A stretch of DNA of 64,000 nucleotides from Sphingobacterium sp. ML3W (GCF_029542085.1 NZ_CP107036.1:5642001-5706000); one strand, 5' to 3'. Counted from the stretch's first letter, positions 50,978 through 59,807 are shown. Made by a program: numbers and translations. Notes: generated by a model not told the origin, from the sequence alone.

Positions 50978-52884
50978 GAAATAAGATCAAAACCTTATGG
51001 GTTACAATTAGCTTTTGTTTGATTTTGATAGGATGCAATACGGTCAAGTCTCCTAAAATGGATGGCTATGGTGGATTGTTAAGGGTCGAGCAGCAACCAG
51101 AAGGTTCCACTCGCCGAACAAATCCCTTTTATACTGACCGCGGGGCTTGGATCGGATTTGGCATTCACGAAAATAAGAACGTGACCGGTTTTTGTGGACC
51201 CTATGATCTGGATGCGCGTGCCTGGTTAAGTAGCGCATTGCTGCAGATTGGAACAGCTCCGACGGGAGAATTAAATCTCCTGAGCCTTGACAGCAGTTGT
51301 TATTATCCGGATCGCCTGTGGATGCGTCTGCGAGGAGAGGATATGGAAGTAGAACAAATCTTAAAACAGGTCTCATCAACAACAGCCATATTGCATATTA
51401 AAAACAGATCATCAAAGGTACTATGGATATATGGCAATCTCAATCAGGGGAAATGGACACTGATAGGCAATACCCTGTGGTCTAAACTTCCAAATGGAGA
51501 ACTTCTTTTACTGTCTTTTAAGGCTGATGTGAAGGTAAACTGTGATCAGGGAAAATATGAAGCTTGTTTAGAAAAAGCAGATACAGAGATTGTCCTGACC
51601 CATTATGCCAACCCGATTACCTTAGAAAAAGCACTTGTGGCAACAAAAACTGCTGTTGAGCAAAGCAAGGCTTTGAGCATACAACATACAGCACGCTGGG
51701 CGAATTATATCAGCTCAAATACTCGTCCGGAACTCTCCATGGAGGAACATCGCATTATGGTGAAAAGTATGATGACGCTGATGAGCAATTGGCGGAGTGC
51801 AAAAAAGGAATTAAAACATGATGGTGTTGTTCCTTCGCATGTGGCCGATTACTTTGTTGGATTTTGGGCTTGGGATTCATGGAAGCATGCCGTTGCATTG
51901 GCACAGATAGATCCCGTGTTGGCGAAAGATCAGGTTCGCGCTATGTTTGACTTTCAAGATAGCGTCGGGATGATTGCCGATTGCATTTATACGGACCATC
52001 GTGAGAATAATTACCGTGATTCCAAACCACCATTGGCTGCCTGGGCCGTTAATGCTATCTATGAAGCCGACCATGACCTGTCTTTTGTGCGGGAGATGTA
52101 TAATAAACTGGTCTTGTACCATGAATGGTGGTTTCGTTATCGGGATCATAATAAAAATGGTATCTGTGAGTACGGTGCTACAGATGGAACATTGGAAGCT
52201 GCTAAGTGGGAAAGCGGTATGGACAATGCTATTCGGTACGATAGTACCCAGATGTTATGGAATGAAAAAGGTGCCTGGAGTATGGATCAAGAGTCTGTGG
52301 AACTCAGCGCTTATCTTGAGTTGGAACGAAAATATCTGCTGCATTTTGCGGAATTGCTCGGTGTGCCATTTCGGGGAAAAAAAGAATCATACCTTGCCAT
52401 GGATTACTTCTTCGATCAGGAGCGAGGTTATTATTTTGATCGCAAACTGAATGGAGCACTTATTCCATGTTTTGGTCCCGAAGGTTGGTCACCATTGTGG
52501 ACTGGTTTAGCTACGGTGCCGCAAGCTGAAGCTGTAATTCGAGTGATGCAGGATACGGCTAAATTTGCCTCCTTTGTACCTTTTCCTACTGCGGCTCTAG
52601 ACAACGCCAAATTCATGGATAGAGGATACTGGCGCGGGCCTATTTGGTTGGATCAAGTCTATTTTGCCATTTCTGGTTTAAGGAAATACGGTTATCAAAA
52701 GGAAGCCGATCTGTATACCAAACAAGTCTTTGCGCGATTGGAGGGATTATCCGATAATGGGCCAATTCATGAAAACTATGAGGCACGCACGGGTAAAAGA
52801 CTCAAAGCACCCCATTTTAGCTGGTCTGCTGCTCACTTATTTTTGTTATATAAGGAACTGAAAACTTCTCAGCAGAAAAAATAG
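50974..52884 (+). CDS. GH63/MGH1-like glycoside hydrolase lipoprotein
   Basis: A 636-residue enzyme with a lipoprotein signal ending LILIGC (about residue 20), so it is probably anchored in the outer or inner membrane on its outward face. The C-terminal two-thirds form an (alpha/alpha)6 barrel of the glucosidase/MGH1 group: FVGFWAWDSWKHAVALA (near 293, with a general-acid-type Asp), AAKWESGMDNAIRYDS (near 410), FVPFPTAALDNAKFMDRGYW RG region (near 535-555) and GPIHENYEARTGKRL (near 594, base-type Glu). GH63 members remove alpha-linked glucose or mannosylglycerate; substrate here is unknown. Last gene of the locus. Confidence 0.85.
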   Translation: MRNKIKTLWVTISFCLILIGCNTVKSPKMDGYGGLLRVEQQPEGSTRRTNPFYTDRGAWIGFGIHENKNVTGFCGPYDLDARAWLSSALLQIGTAPTGELNLLSLDSSCYYPDRLWMRLRGEDMEVEQILKQVSSTTAILHIKNRSSKVLWIYGNLNQGKWTLIGNTLWSKLPNGELLLLSFKADVKVNCDQGKYEACLEKADTEIVLTHYANPITLEKALVATKTAVEQSKALSIQHTARWANYISSNTRPELSMEEHRIMVKSMMTLMSNWRSAKKELKHDGVVPSHVADYFVGFWAWDSWKHAVALAQIDPVLAKDQVRAMFDFQDSVGMIADCIYTDHRENNYRDSKPPLAAWAVNAIYEADHDLSFVREMYNKLVLYHEWWFRYRDHNKNGICEYGATDGTLEAAKWESGMDNAIRYDSTQMLWNEKGAWSMDQESVELSAYLELERKYLLHFAELLGVPFRGKKESYLAMDYFFDQERGYYFDRKLNGALIPCFGPEGWSPLWTGLATVPQAEAVIRVMQDTAKFASFVPFPTAALDNAKFMDRGYWRGPIWLDQVYFAISGLRKYGYQKEADLYTKQVFARLEGLSDNGPIHENYEARTGKRLKAPHFSWSAAHLFLLYKELKTSQQKK

Positions 52885-52906
52885 ATAGGTTGAAAATAGT
52901 AGAGAT

Positions 52907-52962
52907 AACAACACTTCGGATCTGGTAAGTTGTACGATCTATGCCGGATTTGAAGCGTTGTT
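52907..52962 (+). terminator. Possible terminator of the PUL operon
   Basis: An imperfect 19-bp RNA stem (52907-52925 with 52944-52962) has three G-U wobbles, one A-C mismatch and an 18-nt loop. It begins 22 nt after the last gene. The T-run is short, so the call is tentative. Confidence 0.45.
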
Positions 52963-53063
52963 TATTTAATATGCATTACTGAAAACTATAGTTATGTAAT
53001 AGAGATGGACTTTTGTCTTTTTGTATACTATATGTAAGATTTATCTAATTGAAGCCTAGCTTT

Positions 53064-53093
53064 ATTGATTGCCCCTAACTTTTCTTATTTTTG
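53064..53093 (+). promoter_or_regulatory. Promoter of hemJ (ATTG-N18-TATTTTTG), leaderless spacing
   Basis: The -33-like ATTG (53064-53067) and the -7 box TATTTTTG (53086-53093) are 18 nt apart, the same spacing as the two tRNA promoters. Only 5 nt separate the box from the ATG at 53099. Confidence 0.68.
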
Positions 53094-53098
53094 TACCC

Positions 53099-53659
53099 AT
53101 GGTCTATTTATACGCAAAAGCAATTCATATTATCTTTGTGGTTTGTTGGATGGCTGGATTATTTTATATTGTTCGCTTATTCATTTACCATACCGAAGCT
53201 AAATCCAAATCTGCAGAAGAGTATGGGGTTTTGCATAAACAGTTTATACTGATGGAGAGTAAATTATGGTGGATCATCACAACACCAGCCATGTACCTTA
53301 CTATTCTGGCGGCCCTCGTCATGCTGTATATTAATCCGGGATTGTTGACCATGGGCTGGATGCATGTCAAGCTCACCTTTGTATTGGGACTGATTCTTTA
53401 TCATTTCGCCTGCCAACGTATTATGTTTCAATTAAAAGGAGAATCATCGACTTGGTCCTCGACCAAATTGCGTCTTTGGAATGAGCTGGCAACCGTTTTA
53501 TTATTTGCAATCGTATTTACCGTTGTATTAAAGTCTGCTCTCAATTGGATATTTGGTGTTCTGGGACTTTTAATACTGTCGATCTCCCTGATGATGGCTG
53601 TGAAACTCTACAAAAAAATCAGAAATAAAAACAATTCAAATAATACGTTAAATTCTTAG
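53099..53659 (+). CDS. hemJ: HemJ-type protoporphyrinogen IX oxidase
   Basis: Oxidises protoporphyrinogen IX in heme synthesis, in the inner membrane. The 186 residues have four to five TM segments. YAKAIHIIFVVCWMAGLFYIVR near residues 5-26, with the conserved His10, is the HemJ signature; LFIYHTEAK, KLWWIITTPAMYLTI and MGWMHVKLTFVLGLILYH (second His) follow. ATG 53099 is chosen because the longer frame begins inside the promoter (TTG 53069) and would carry the -7 box. It is monocistronic and distant from hemE. The family is still annotated CopD-like in some sources. Confidence 0.88.
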   Translation: MVYLYAKAIHIIFVVCWMAGLFYIVRLFIYHTEAKSKSAEEYGVLHKQFILMESKLWWIITTPAMYLTILAALVMLYINPGLLTMGWMHVKLTFVLGLILYHFACQRIMFQLKGESSTWSSTKLRLWNELATVLLFAIVFTVVLKSALNWIFGVLGLLILSISLMMAVKLYKKIRNKNNSNNTLNS

Positions 53660-53715
53660 TTTTCTTAATCCTTTTCTATTCTCGTTAGTCGAACGATTAT
53701 AAATTGAAAAGGAAT

Positions 53716-54522
53716 ATGTACAAGAGACTTTTGACTGTAATTATGTTGCTTGCTATTGCAACTGGAGGATTCGCCCAACGTTATAGACCTTATGGCGGAA
53801 CATTAAATATTTATTCGACTGATGCTCCCTTCTTTCTTTATATCAATAATGTTTTGTACAATAATAGACCGTCGATTGACCTTCGTGTGCCAAATTTGCA
53901 AAACCCGAGATATAATCTCCGTATCGTATTTGCAAACAGACAGCAGAGAACTTTAAACGGAAGGGGTGTGCAGCTTGTCAACCGAGATGGTCAATATATG
54001 GATGTTGTGTTTTCAGTAAGCAGCCGTGGTGGAAATCGGGGAATTGTACTTGAATCGATGAATCCTGTTGGTCGATATAACGATAATTATCGAAACGGTG
54101 ATAACTACAATGACGATAATAATAATGAGGATAGATACGATCGGGATCAACAACAATACGAGCGATATGGCCAGTCTGAGGATGATAGAAGTAATAATCA
54201 ACAATATCAGGAAGATCCGATCGACAATACTGGTTATCAGGATAAAAATGATGCGAACCAGTTGAATGATCTGCTCAATCAAAAAGAAAATGATCAAGAT
54301 CGTTTGCAGGTCGCTGCGCAGGAATTGAAAAATAGGCGATTGCACAGTACCGAAATCATAGATCTCATGGAACTATTTATCAGAGACGATAATAAATTGG
54401 CTTTTGCTAAATACGCTTATCCAAGCTGTATGGACAAAGAGAACTACGATAAGGTAGGCGATGCATTGTCATTTAGTTCAACTCGGGAAAAATTGGCAGC
54501 ATTTATTAAAACTCAACGTTAG
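53716..54522 (+). CDS. DUF4476-family secreted protein with Asn/Asp-rich linker
   Basis: A 268-residue protein from ATG 53716 (an in-frame TTG at 53704 is an alternative). Signal peptide at 1-21 (LLAIATGGFAQ), a beta-rich domain (about 22-125; NIYSTDAPFFLYINNV, NLRIVFANRQQRTLNG), a low-complexity linker dense in Asn, Asp, Tyr and Gln (130-180, e.g. YNDDNNNEDRYDRDQQQYE), then a C-terminal DUF4476 helical domain (KNRRLHSTEIIDLMELFIRDDNKLAFAKYAYP in parts). Function is unknown; DUF4476 proteins are mainly from Bacteroidota. It is followed by a bidirectional terminator. Confidence 0.8.
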   Translation: MYKRLLTVIMLLAIATGGFAQRYRPYGGTLNIYSTDAPFFLYINNVLYNNRPSIDLRVPNLQNPRYNLRIVFANRQQRTLNGRGVQLVNRDGQYMDVVFSVSSRGGNRGIVLESMNPVGRYNDNYRNGDNYNDDNNNEDRYDRDQQQYERYGQSEDDRSNNQQYQEDPIDNTGYQDKNDANQLNDLLNQKENDQDRLQVAAQELKNRRLHSTEIIDLMELFIRDDNKLAFAKYAYPSCMDKENYDKVGDALSFSSTREKLAAFIKTQR

Positions 54523-54605
54523 CTGCGTGTAGGTTTGGATTGAAATTAGCCTTTTCAACTGCAATTGCCTATGAATGAAATTAAATAAGAATTGGCTGTA
54601 TGAAC

Positions 54606-54668
54606 AAAGGGGCTATTTGCGCCAAATTTCCACGAAACAATGGATTTTGTGGCATGAGTAGCCCCTTT
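54606..54668. terminator. Bidirectional terminator (DUF4476 gene / gabD)
   Basis: A 10-bp outer stem (AAAGGGGCTA at 54606-54615 with TAGCCCCTTT at 54659-54668) encloses a second hairpin (CCACGAAA with TTTTGTGG, one wobble). It lies between convergent genes. Confidence 0.78.
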
Positions 54669-54687
54669 AAGTTAAGCTAGATCGTAT

Positions 54688-56127
54688 TTATTCGGCGAAA
54701 CAGATGTACTTCCATTCCATGTATTCATCGATTCCATGTTTTGATCCCTCACGACCAACGCCAGATTGTTTTACCCCACCAAATGGAGCTGCAGCATTCG
54801 ATATTAATCCTGTGTTAACGCCTACCATACCCGCCTCAAGCTGTTCTGCCACACGAAAGCAGCGATTGATATTGGTACTGTAGAAATAGGAGGCAAGACC
54901 AAATTCAGTCTGATTGGCCATGGCGATACCATCTTCTTCTGTTTTGAAACTGAATAATGCGCAGACTGGACCGAAAGTTTCCTCATGGAATATTAGGGCC
55001 TCTTTAGGGATATTGGTCACTACAGTTGGCTGGAAGAAGAGGTCTTTGATCACATTACCTCCTGTAGCCAGTTCTGCTCCATGCTTTAGAGCATCTTGGA
55101 CGTGATGCTGTACTTTTTCCAAACCTTTGGCATTGATCAAAGGTCCAACTTGAACCCCCTTGTCTAAGCCGTTGCCCACCTTTAGTTGACTTACAGCTTG
55201 AGTGAGCTTTGTGGCGAAAGCATCGTATACGTCTTCCTGGACTAGGAAGCGGTTGATTGAAACGCAAGTTTGCCCAGCGTTTCGGAACTTACCAGCGATA
55301 GCACCTTCCACTGCGGCGTCGATATCTGCGTCATTAAATACAAGGAAAGGAGCATTTCCGCCGAGTTCCATGGAGACTTTCTTAATGTTTGAGGCTGATT
55401 GTTCGATCAATATCCTACCTACCTCAGTAGAGCCTGTAAAAGAAAGTTTACGTACAAGATCATTTGTGGCAAGTTCCTTTCCGATACCAGCGCTGTCCTT
55501 TCCGGTAATGACATTAAAGACACCTTTTGGCAGACCTGCCTCTTCGGCTAGTTTGACCAATGCGATCGCGGATAAAGGTGTTTGGGATGCGGGTTTGAGT
55601 ACAACTGTACAACCTGCCACGAGTGCTGGAGCGACCTTTCGGGTGATCATGGCCAAAGGGAAATTCCAAGGCGTAATTGCCGCAACGACCCCGACACCTT
55701 GTCGGATGGTCATCATTCGTGTGCCTTTTTTCTGAGTGGGGATCGTTTCCCCATAAGCCCTCTTACCCTCTTCAGCAAACCATTCAACAAATGAATTCCC
55801 ATAATCTACTTCTACTTTTGATTCATTGAGCGGTTTTCCACTCTCTAGTGTCATAATTTCAGCAAGCAGGTCTTTATTTTGTTGAATAAGATTATACCAA
55901 TTGCGAACAATAGTACATCGTTCCGAAGTTGTTGTATTTTTCCAGCTTTTCCAAGCCTTATCTGCAGCTTGTATCGCTTTTGTGCAATCTGCTACCTTAA
56001 GATCCGGTAATGCTGCAATTGTCTTTCCAGTGGCGGGGTTGACAACATCAAACGTATTTTTTGATGTGATAAATTTTCCGTTTATATAAGCTCTGTTAAT
56101 TAAAAGTGGATTTTTCATTGGAGTCAT
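54688..56127 (-). CDS. gabD: NAD(P)-dependent succinate-semialdehyde dehydrogenase
   Basis: Oxidises succinate semialdehyde, or a related aldehyde, to the acid. The 479 residues match the family (about 480). The Rossmann entry is GVVAAITPWNFPLAMITRKVAPAL (near 150); KLSFTGSTEVGR (near 228) is the NAD region; the general-base Glu is in VSMELGGNAPFLVF (near 257); the catalytic Cys is in RNAGQTCVSINRFL (near 290); and EETFGPVCALFSF and GGVKQSGVGREGSKHGIDEYM end the chain, the last pattern typical of GabD. The start may be ATG 56127 or 56118. Exact aldehyde is inferred. Confidence 0.88.
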   Translation of the reverse strand: MTPMKNPLLINRAYINGKFITSKNTFDVVNPATGKTIAALPDLKVADCTKAIQAADKAWKSWKNTTTSERCTIVRNWYNLIQQNKDLLAEIMTLESGKPLNESKVEVDYGNSFVEWFAEEGKRAYGETIPTQKKGTRMMTIRQGVGVVAAITPWNFPLAMITRKVAPALVAGCTVVLKPASQTPLSAIALVKLAEEAGLPKGVFNVITGKDSAGIGKELATNDLVRKLSFTGSTEVGRILIEQSASNIKKVSMELGGNAPFLVFNDADIDAAVEGAIAGKFRNAGQTCVSINRFLVQEDVYDAFATKLTQAVSQLKVGNGLDKGVQVGPLINAKGLEKVQHHVQDALKHGAELATGGNVIKDLFFQPTVVTNIPKEALIFHEETFGPVCALFSFKTEEDGIAMANQTEFGLASYFYSTNINRCFRVAEQLEAGMVGVNTGLISNAAAPFGGVKQSGVGREGSKHGIDEYMEWKYICFAE

Positions 56128-56283
56128 TATTTTTGTTTTTACAAGCCATTGCTGTTATTTGTGACCTGTACTTATTTATTCTTGCTGATGTATTACCTTG
56201 GCTGTTTGGTATATCAGCTGTTTTTGGAACAATATTCGTCTGCCTATTGTTTCGCAAACAGGCAATTTTATGGGAAGCTTTGC

Positions 56284-56679
56284 TTAGACGAATTTTCTCC
56301 GTTGCTGTGCGTTGGGAACCGCGCAATACTTATTTGTTCCAAACCATTTGTAGCGATTTTTTGCAAAATAGTCATAGCCCGCGTCTCGCCAATTTTTCGG
56401 TAGTATTTTGAGGAAATAGACGATTGAATAGGGAAGACCCAATGTTTTGCAGATGTTCAATATGGCTTCGCTTTTTAAATAAGTACCGCTAGGAGACATA
56501 TAAACAATAGAATCTATATTTTTTGGAATAGTGTGTAAATTATTTTTAGCGAAGTCAGATTGTAAGGAACTAAAAAGAAGCCTATTATTGGAGTCTATTT
56601 TCAATAGAATTTGGACAAAACGATTACAAACTAAGCAATCACCGTCAAAAAAGATGATATGTTTCCCTTGCGTATTCAT
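56284..56679 (-). CDS. DCC-family thiol-disulfide oxidoreductase-like protein (DUF393)
   Basis: The 131-residue protein (ATG 56679) has the DUF393/DCC signature FFDGDCLVCNRFVQILLKID near residues 8-27, where DGDCxxC gives a thioredoxin-like redox pair, and continues with SIVYMSPSGTYLKSEAILNI and a C-terminal KNRYKWFGTN region (family form NRYRWFG). Substrates are unknown. It lies between the aldehyde dehydrogenase and ribBA on the same strand. Length is normal for the family (120-140). Confidence 0.85.
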   Translation of the reverse strand: MNTQGKHIIFFDGDCLVCNRFVQILLKIDSNNRLLFSSLQSDFAKNNLHTIPKNIDSIVYMSPSGTYLKSEAILNICKTLGLPYSIVYFLKILPKNWRDAGYDYFAKNRYKWFGTNKYCAVPNAQQRRKFV

Positions 56680-56875
56680 TAATATAAAGTTACTTCTATT
56701 TACTGAAAGAACTGCCATGATAACATCACATCTTTCATAAAACCTTCATGCTTTAACAAGAATCAACAACAATGAAAATCTATTGAAGGTTTTTTCTGGC
56801 CAATAAGCCGAGCGTAGCAAGCTCATTGATGCCCTAATGAAATCATCATGATTTATTCAATGAAAAACACTTTCA

Positions 56876-56910
56876 TAAAAAAAGCGGTGTTTCTATGAAA
56901 AACACCACTT
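56876..56910 (-). terminator. Terminator of ribBA
   Basis: On the minus strand an 11-bp stem with one mismatch (56900-56910 with 56882-56892) is followed by T residues, about 25 nt after the ribBA stop. Confidence 0.7.
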
Positions 56911-56934
56911 CTGAAATATTTTTTTTGATCTTTA

Positions 56935-58149
56935 TTACAAGTTCTTCATAATGGTATGTCCCATACGATCCCTTTTTGTTCGCAGATACTCTTCGTTGTA
57001 AGGATTCGCGGTGATCTCAATAGGAACGTTTTCTACGATTTCCAGTCCATAGCCGACCAATCCTGCACGTTTTGTTGGGTTATTGGACATCAAGCGCATT
57101 TTTGTTACCCCTAGATTTCTAAGGATTTGTGCACCAACACCATAATCTCTCAAATCAGCTTTAAATCCAAGTTGAGCATTGGCATCAACGGTATCCAATC
57201 CATTCTCTTGTAATTTGTAGGCATGCAATTTATTAATCAGTCCAATACCACGGCCTTCCTGATTCATATAGACAATCACACCTTTTCCTTCGTTTTGGAT
57301 CATCTCCATCGCTTTGTGAAGCTGAGGTCCACAATCACAACGGCAAGATCCGAAAATATCACCGGTCACACAGGAACTATGTACACGAACAAGAATAGGT
57401 TCATCTTCGTTCCATTCACCTTTATAAAGGGCAAGATGTTGTTCACCCGTATCTTTTTGTGTAAAGGCTTTCATTTGAAAATCACCATATTGTGTAGGCA
57501 TATTGACAGTCACCTCTTCAGTAATTAATGAATCGTGTTTTAAGCGGTATTCAATAAGCTCCTCAATACTGATGATTTTTAAATCAAATTTTTTGGCTAC
57601 TTCCATTAATTCCGGTAGTCTAGCCATTTCACCATCTTCTTTTAAGATCTCGACCAATACACCTGCAGGTTCAAAACCTGCCAAACGAGCAAGGTCAACA
57701 GTTGCTTCGGTATGTCCTGTACGACGTAGTACACCGCCATCTTTAGCTATCAATGGAAAGATATGACCAGGTCTACCCAACTCTTCGTAGTGAATATTTG
57801 GGTCTATCATCGCTTTGATTGTCTTTGAACGATCAGATGCAGAGATCCCTGTTGTACAACCGTATCCTTGTAAGTCAATAGAAACGGTGAAATTAGTCTC
57901 ATAAACAGCTGTATTTTGTCCCACCATCAGGTCAAGATGCAAAGCATCTGCTCTCTCTTTGGTGATAGGAGCACATACTAAACCCCGACCATGGGTCGCC
58001 ATAAAGTTGATAATTTCGGGAGTTGCGTTGCGAGCTGCGGTGATAAAATCACCTTCATTTTCACGATCTTCGTCATCTACGACGATAACTACTTTTCCTG
58101 CTTGTATATCAGCGATCGCTTCTTCGATCGTGTTTAATTTAAATTCCAT
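56935..58149 (-). CDS. ribBA: Bifunctional DHBP synthase / GTP cyclohydrolase II
   Basis: Makes both riboflavin precursors: 3,4-dihydroxy-2-butanone 4-phosphate from ribulose 5-phosphate and the pyrimidine from GTP. Residues 1-205 are the DHBP synthase half (VVDDEDRENEGDFITAA near 22, RGLVCAPI, GHIFPLIAKDGGVLRRTGHTEA). Residues 206-404 are GTP cyclohydrolase II: VRVHSSCVTGDIFGSCRCDCG supplies the three Zn cysteines; VYMNQEGRGIGLINKLHAYKL in two parts is the GTP site; LGVTKMRLMSNNP ends it. The 404 residues fit. A TAACTTTG box is at 58173-58180. A riboflavin (FMN) riboswitch was not seen in the short leader. Confidence 0.96.
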   Translation of the reverse strand: MEFKLNTIEEAIADIQAGKVVIVVDDEDRENEGDFITAARNATPEIINFMATHGRGLVCAPITKERADALHLDLMVGQNTAVYETNFTVSIDLQGYGCTTGISASDRSKTIKAMIDPNIHYEELGRPGHIFPLIAKDGGVLRRTGHTEATVDLARLAGFEPAGVLVEILKEDGEMARLPELMEVAKKFDLKIISIEELIEYRLKHDSLITEEVTVNMPTQYGDFQMKAFTQKDTGEQHLALYKGEWNEDEPILVRVHSSCVTGDIFGSCRCDCGPQLHKAMEMIQNEGKGVIVYMNQEGRGIGLINKLHAYKLQENGLDTVDANAQLGFKADLRDYGVGAQILRNLGVTKMRLMSNNPTKRAGLVGYGLEIVENVPIEITANPYNEEYLRTKRDRMGHTIMKNL

Positions 58150-58172
58150 TTAATTGTTATATTGTATTGATA

Positions 58173-58180
58173 CAAAGTTA
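58173..58180 (-). promoter_or_regulatory. -7 promoter element of ribBA (TAACTTTG)
   Basis: TAnnTTTG match 23 nt before the ribBA ATG; no clear -33 element. The leader is too short for an FMN riboswitch. Confidence 0.5.
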
Positions 58181-58221
58181 GTGTAGAATCTAATTTTATT
58201 TATAATAGCGCTGTCACAAAT

Positions 58222-59706
58222 CTAATGTGACTCTTTTAATTTATTCTTTTTACCAAATTTCTCTTTGATCCATTTCCAGGCAGCTTCCGCTTTTAATTTG
58301 TACTGATCGATATCAAATAAAGCCGAATCTGTAGTCGATTTATACGTTAAAAATGCAGCGAGGGGAGTTAATATGATAATAGCCATCCACATACCTACAG
58401 CCGAAGATATAGCACCATCTTTAGCCGTTTTTTCCGACACTGTGGAGATGATATGATAGATTAAGAAGAAAATAATAGCCATAACGACCGGAAGTCCGAG
58501 ACCTCCTTTTCTAATGATGGCACCTAGAGGTGCTCCGATAGCAAATAAAAGTAGACAAGATACGGCCAAAGTAAACTTTCTATGCCATTCGATGCGATAA
58601 CGGATATCTTTTGTTTTGTAATCCTTAAATTCAAGGGTGCGACTGTTGAGATCCTCTTTTAAATAATTTAGTTGGCTCAATGCGTTCATGGTGATCTGTG
58701 TCCGTTGCTCCGGAGGTACAAGATCGGCTACTAAATCTTTATAAGGTTTGATCTTGGCTTCTTTAACCTTTGGCAGGCCAGGTTGATTTGCACTGAAATA
58801 CTTCGAATAGATATTATACCGCGTATCAAGAGTTCTTGTAATTGCTTTACCCATACTGTCTATTTTAACATGGTTGGAGTCAATGTACATATCCAGTTGC
58901 CTAAGATTTAACATCGCATGGTGGCTTTTGAAAAGACTTTCATCTGTTTTACCTTGTTGAAAGCTACCCATGTCGAACTTCTGCTCCGTTTCCTTAAATT
59001 TAAAGCGTGTGAATTGCTGGCGTGGATCGTATGTTTTTGAGTTCTTTGTGCGCGACTCTTCATAGCGTATACCGTCCTTCAATTTGAGGATCATATAACT
59101 ATTGTCCGGTGAATTATAAATGTATCCTTCTTTTGCCATTAGTACATTGTTGGCTGTATTGCCCCCTCGATGATCATAGATCATTAAGTCATAGAGAATC
59201 GTTCCTTCCCTATTTTTGCCTCTTGCACGAATGGAGTATCCTGGAATTGTATTGTTGAAAATACCGGGTTTGATCAGAAAGTCAGCCTTTTTATTCCGTA
59301 CGTCTGTCAGCAAGGTTCCCATTTTTAGGTTGACCACAGGTAAAATGTAATCGGAAAATAGAAAGGAACTCGTAGCAAAAATCGCCACAAGTATAAATAG
59401 GGGAGTCATGGCTTTACGTAAAGATACGCCGGCTGCTTTAATGGCCACAAGCTCATAGCTTTCCCCCAGGTTTCCAAAGGTCATAATGGAAGACAATAAC
59501 ATGGATAAAGGCATTGCCATTTGAATTTGAACAATACATTGATACCCAATAAGTTCCATAATGGTGTACCATTCAAATCCTTTTCCAATCAAATCATCGA
59601 TGTATTTAAATAGGAAAAGCATCAATAACACAAACATCACAATAAAAAATGTGACAATGAATGGTTTAATGAAAGCTTGAAGAATAAGTAAATGAACCTT
59701 TTTCAT
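58222..59706 (-). CDS. LptF/LptG-family permease (YjgP/YjgQ)
   Basis: A 494-residue protein of the lipopolysaccharide export permease family. ATG 59706 (MKKVHLLILQAFIKPFIVTFF) is preferred to the upstream TTG. Three TM segments lie at the N-terminus (about 10-30, 45-75, 95-115; with IELIGYQCIVQIQMAMPLSM-like start), then a large periplasmic domain (about 130-375), then three C-terminal TM segments (380-465; LAVSCLLLFAIGAPLGAIIRKGGLG). Family members pull LPS from the inner membrane with LptB. Which of LptF or LptG it is cannot be told. A hairpin occupies its leader. Confidence 0.85.
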   Translation of the reverse strand: MKKVHLLILQAFIKPFIVTFFIVMFVLLMLFLFKYIDDLIGKGFEWYTIMELIGYQCIVQIQMAMPLSMLLSSIMTFGNLGESYELVAIKAAGVSLRKAMTPLFILVAIFATSSFLFSDYILPVVNLKMGTLLTDVRNKKADFLIKPGIFNNTIPGYSIRARGKNREGTILYDLMIYDHRGGNTANNVLMAKEGYIYNSPDNSYMILKLKDGIRYEESRTKNSKTYDPRQQFTRFKFKETEQKFDMGSFQQGKTDESLFKSHHAMLNLRQLDMYIDSNHVKIDSMGKAITRTLDTRYNIYSKYFSANQPGLPKVKEAKIKPYKDLVADLVPPEQRTQITMNALSQLNYLKEDLNSRTLEFKDYKTKDIRYRIEWHRKFTLAVSCLLLFAIGAPLGAIIRKGGLGLPVVMAIIFFLIYHIISTVSEKTAKDGAISSAVGMWMAIIILTPLAAFLTYKSTTDSALFDIDQYKLKAEAAWKWIKEKFGKKNKLKESH

Positions 59707-59753
59707 CCGTGACGCTAAGCAAATTGATGCCTTTACATTAAAGCATCTTCCAG

Positions 59754-59779
59754 CCAAGGAGCTCTTTTAGAGCCCTTGG
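59754..59779 (-). promoter_or_regulatory. Leader hairpin upstream of the LptF/G gene
   Basis: CCAAGGAGCTCT (59754-59765) pairs with AGAGCCCTTGG (59769-59779) with one bulged base. It lies downstream of the TATCTTTG box (59793-59800) and upstream of ATG 59706, so it would sit in an 80-nt leader; no T-run follows. Confidence 0.4.
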
Positions 59780-59792
59780 TGAAAATATATTG

Positions 59793-59800
59793 CAAAGATA
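59793..59800 (-). promoter_or_regulatory. -7 promoter element of the LptF/G gene (TATCTTTG)
   Basis: TAnnTTTG match on the minus strand in the gap after the START-like gene; transcript would have a leader of about 80 nt. Confidence 0.45.
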
Positions 59801-59807
59801 GGTTTTT

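Noticed and set aside
54013..54345. Minus-strand frame rich in Ile opposite the DUF4476 linker
   Set aside because: It mirrors the Asn/Asp-rich repeat (AAT/GAT read on the other strand as ATT/ATC), has no start context and overlaps a real gene.
56106..56411. Plus-strand hydrophobic frame over gabD start and the DCC gene
   Set aside because: It runs antisense across two well-supported genes; hydrophobicity is a by-product of T-rich codons.
58150..58221. FMN riboswitch before ribBA
   Set aside because: The leader from the -7 box to the ATG is only about 23 nt, and the conserved RFN elements are not present.
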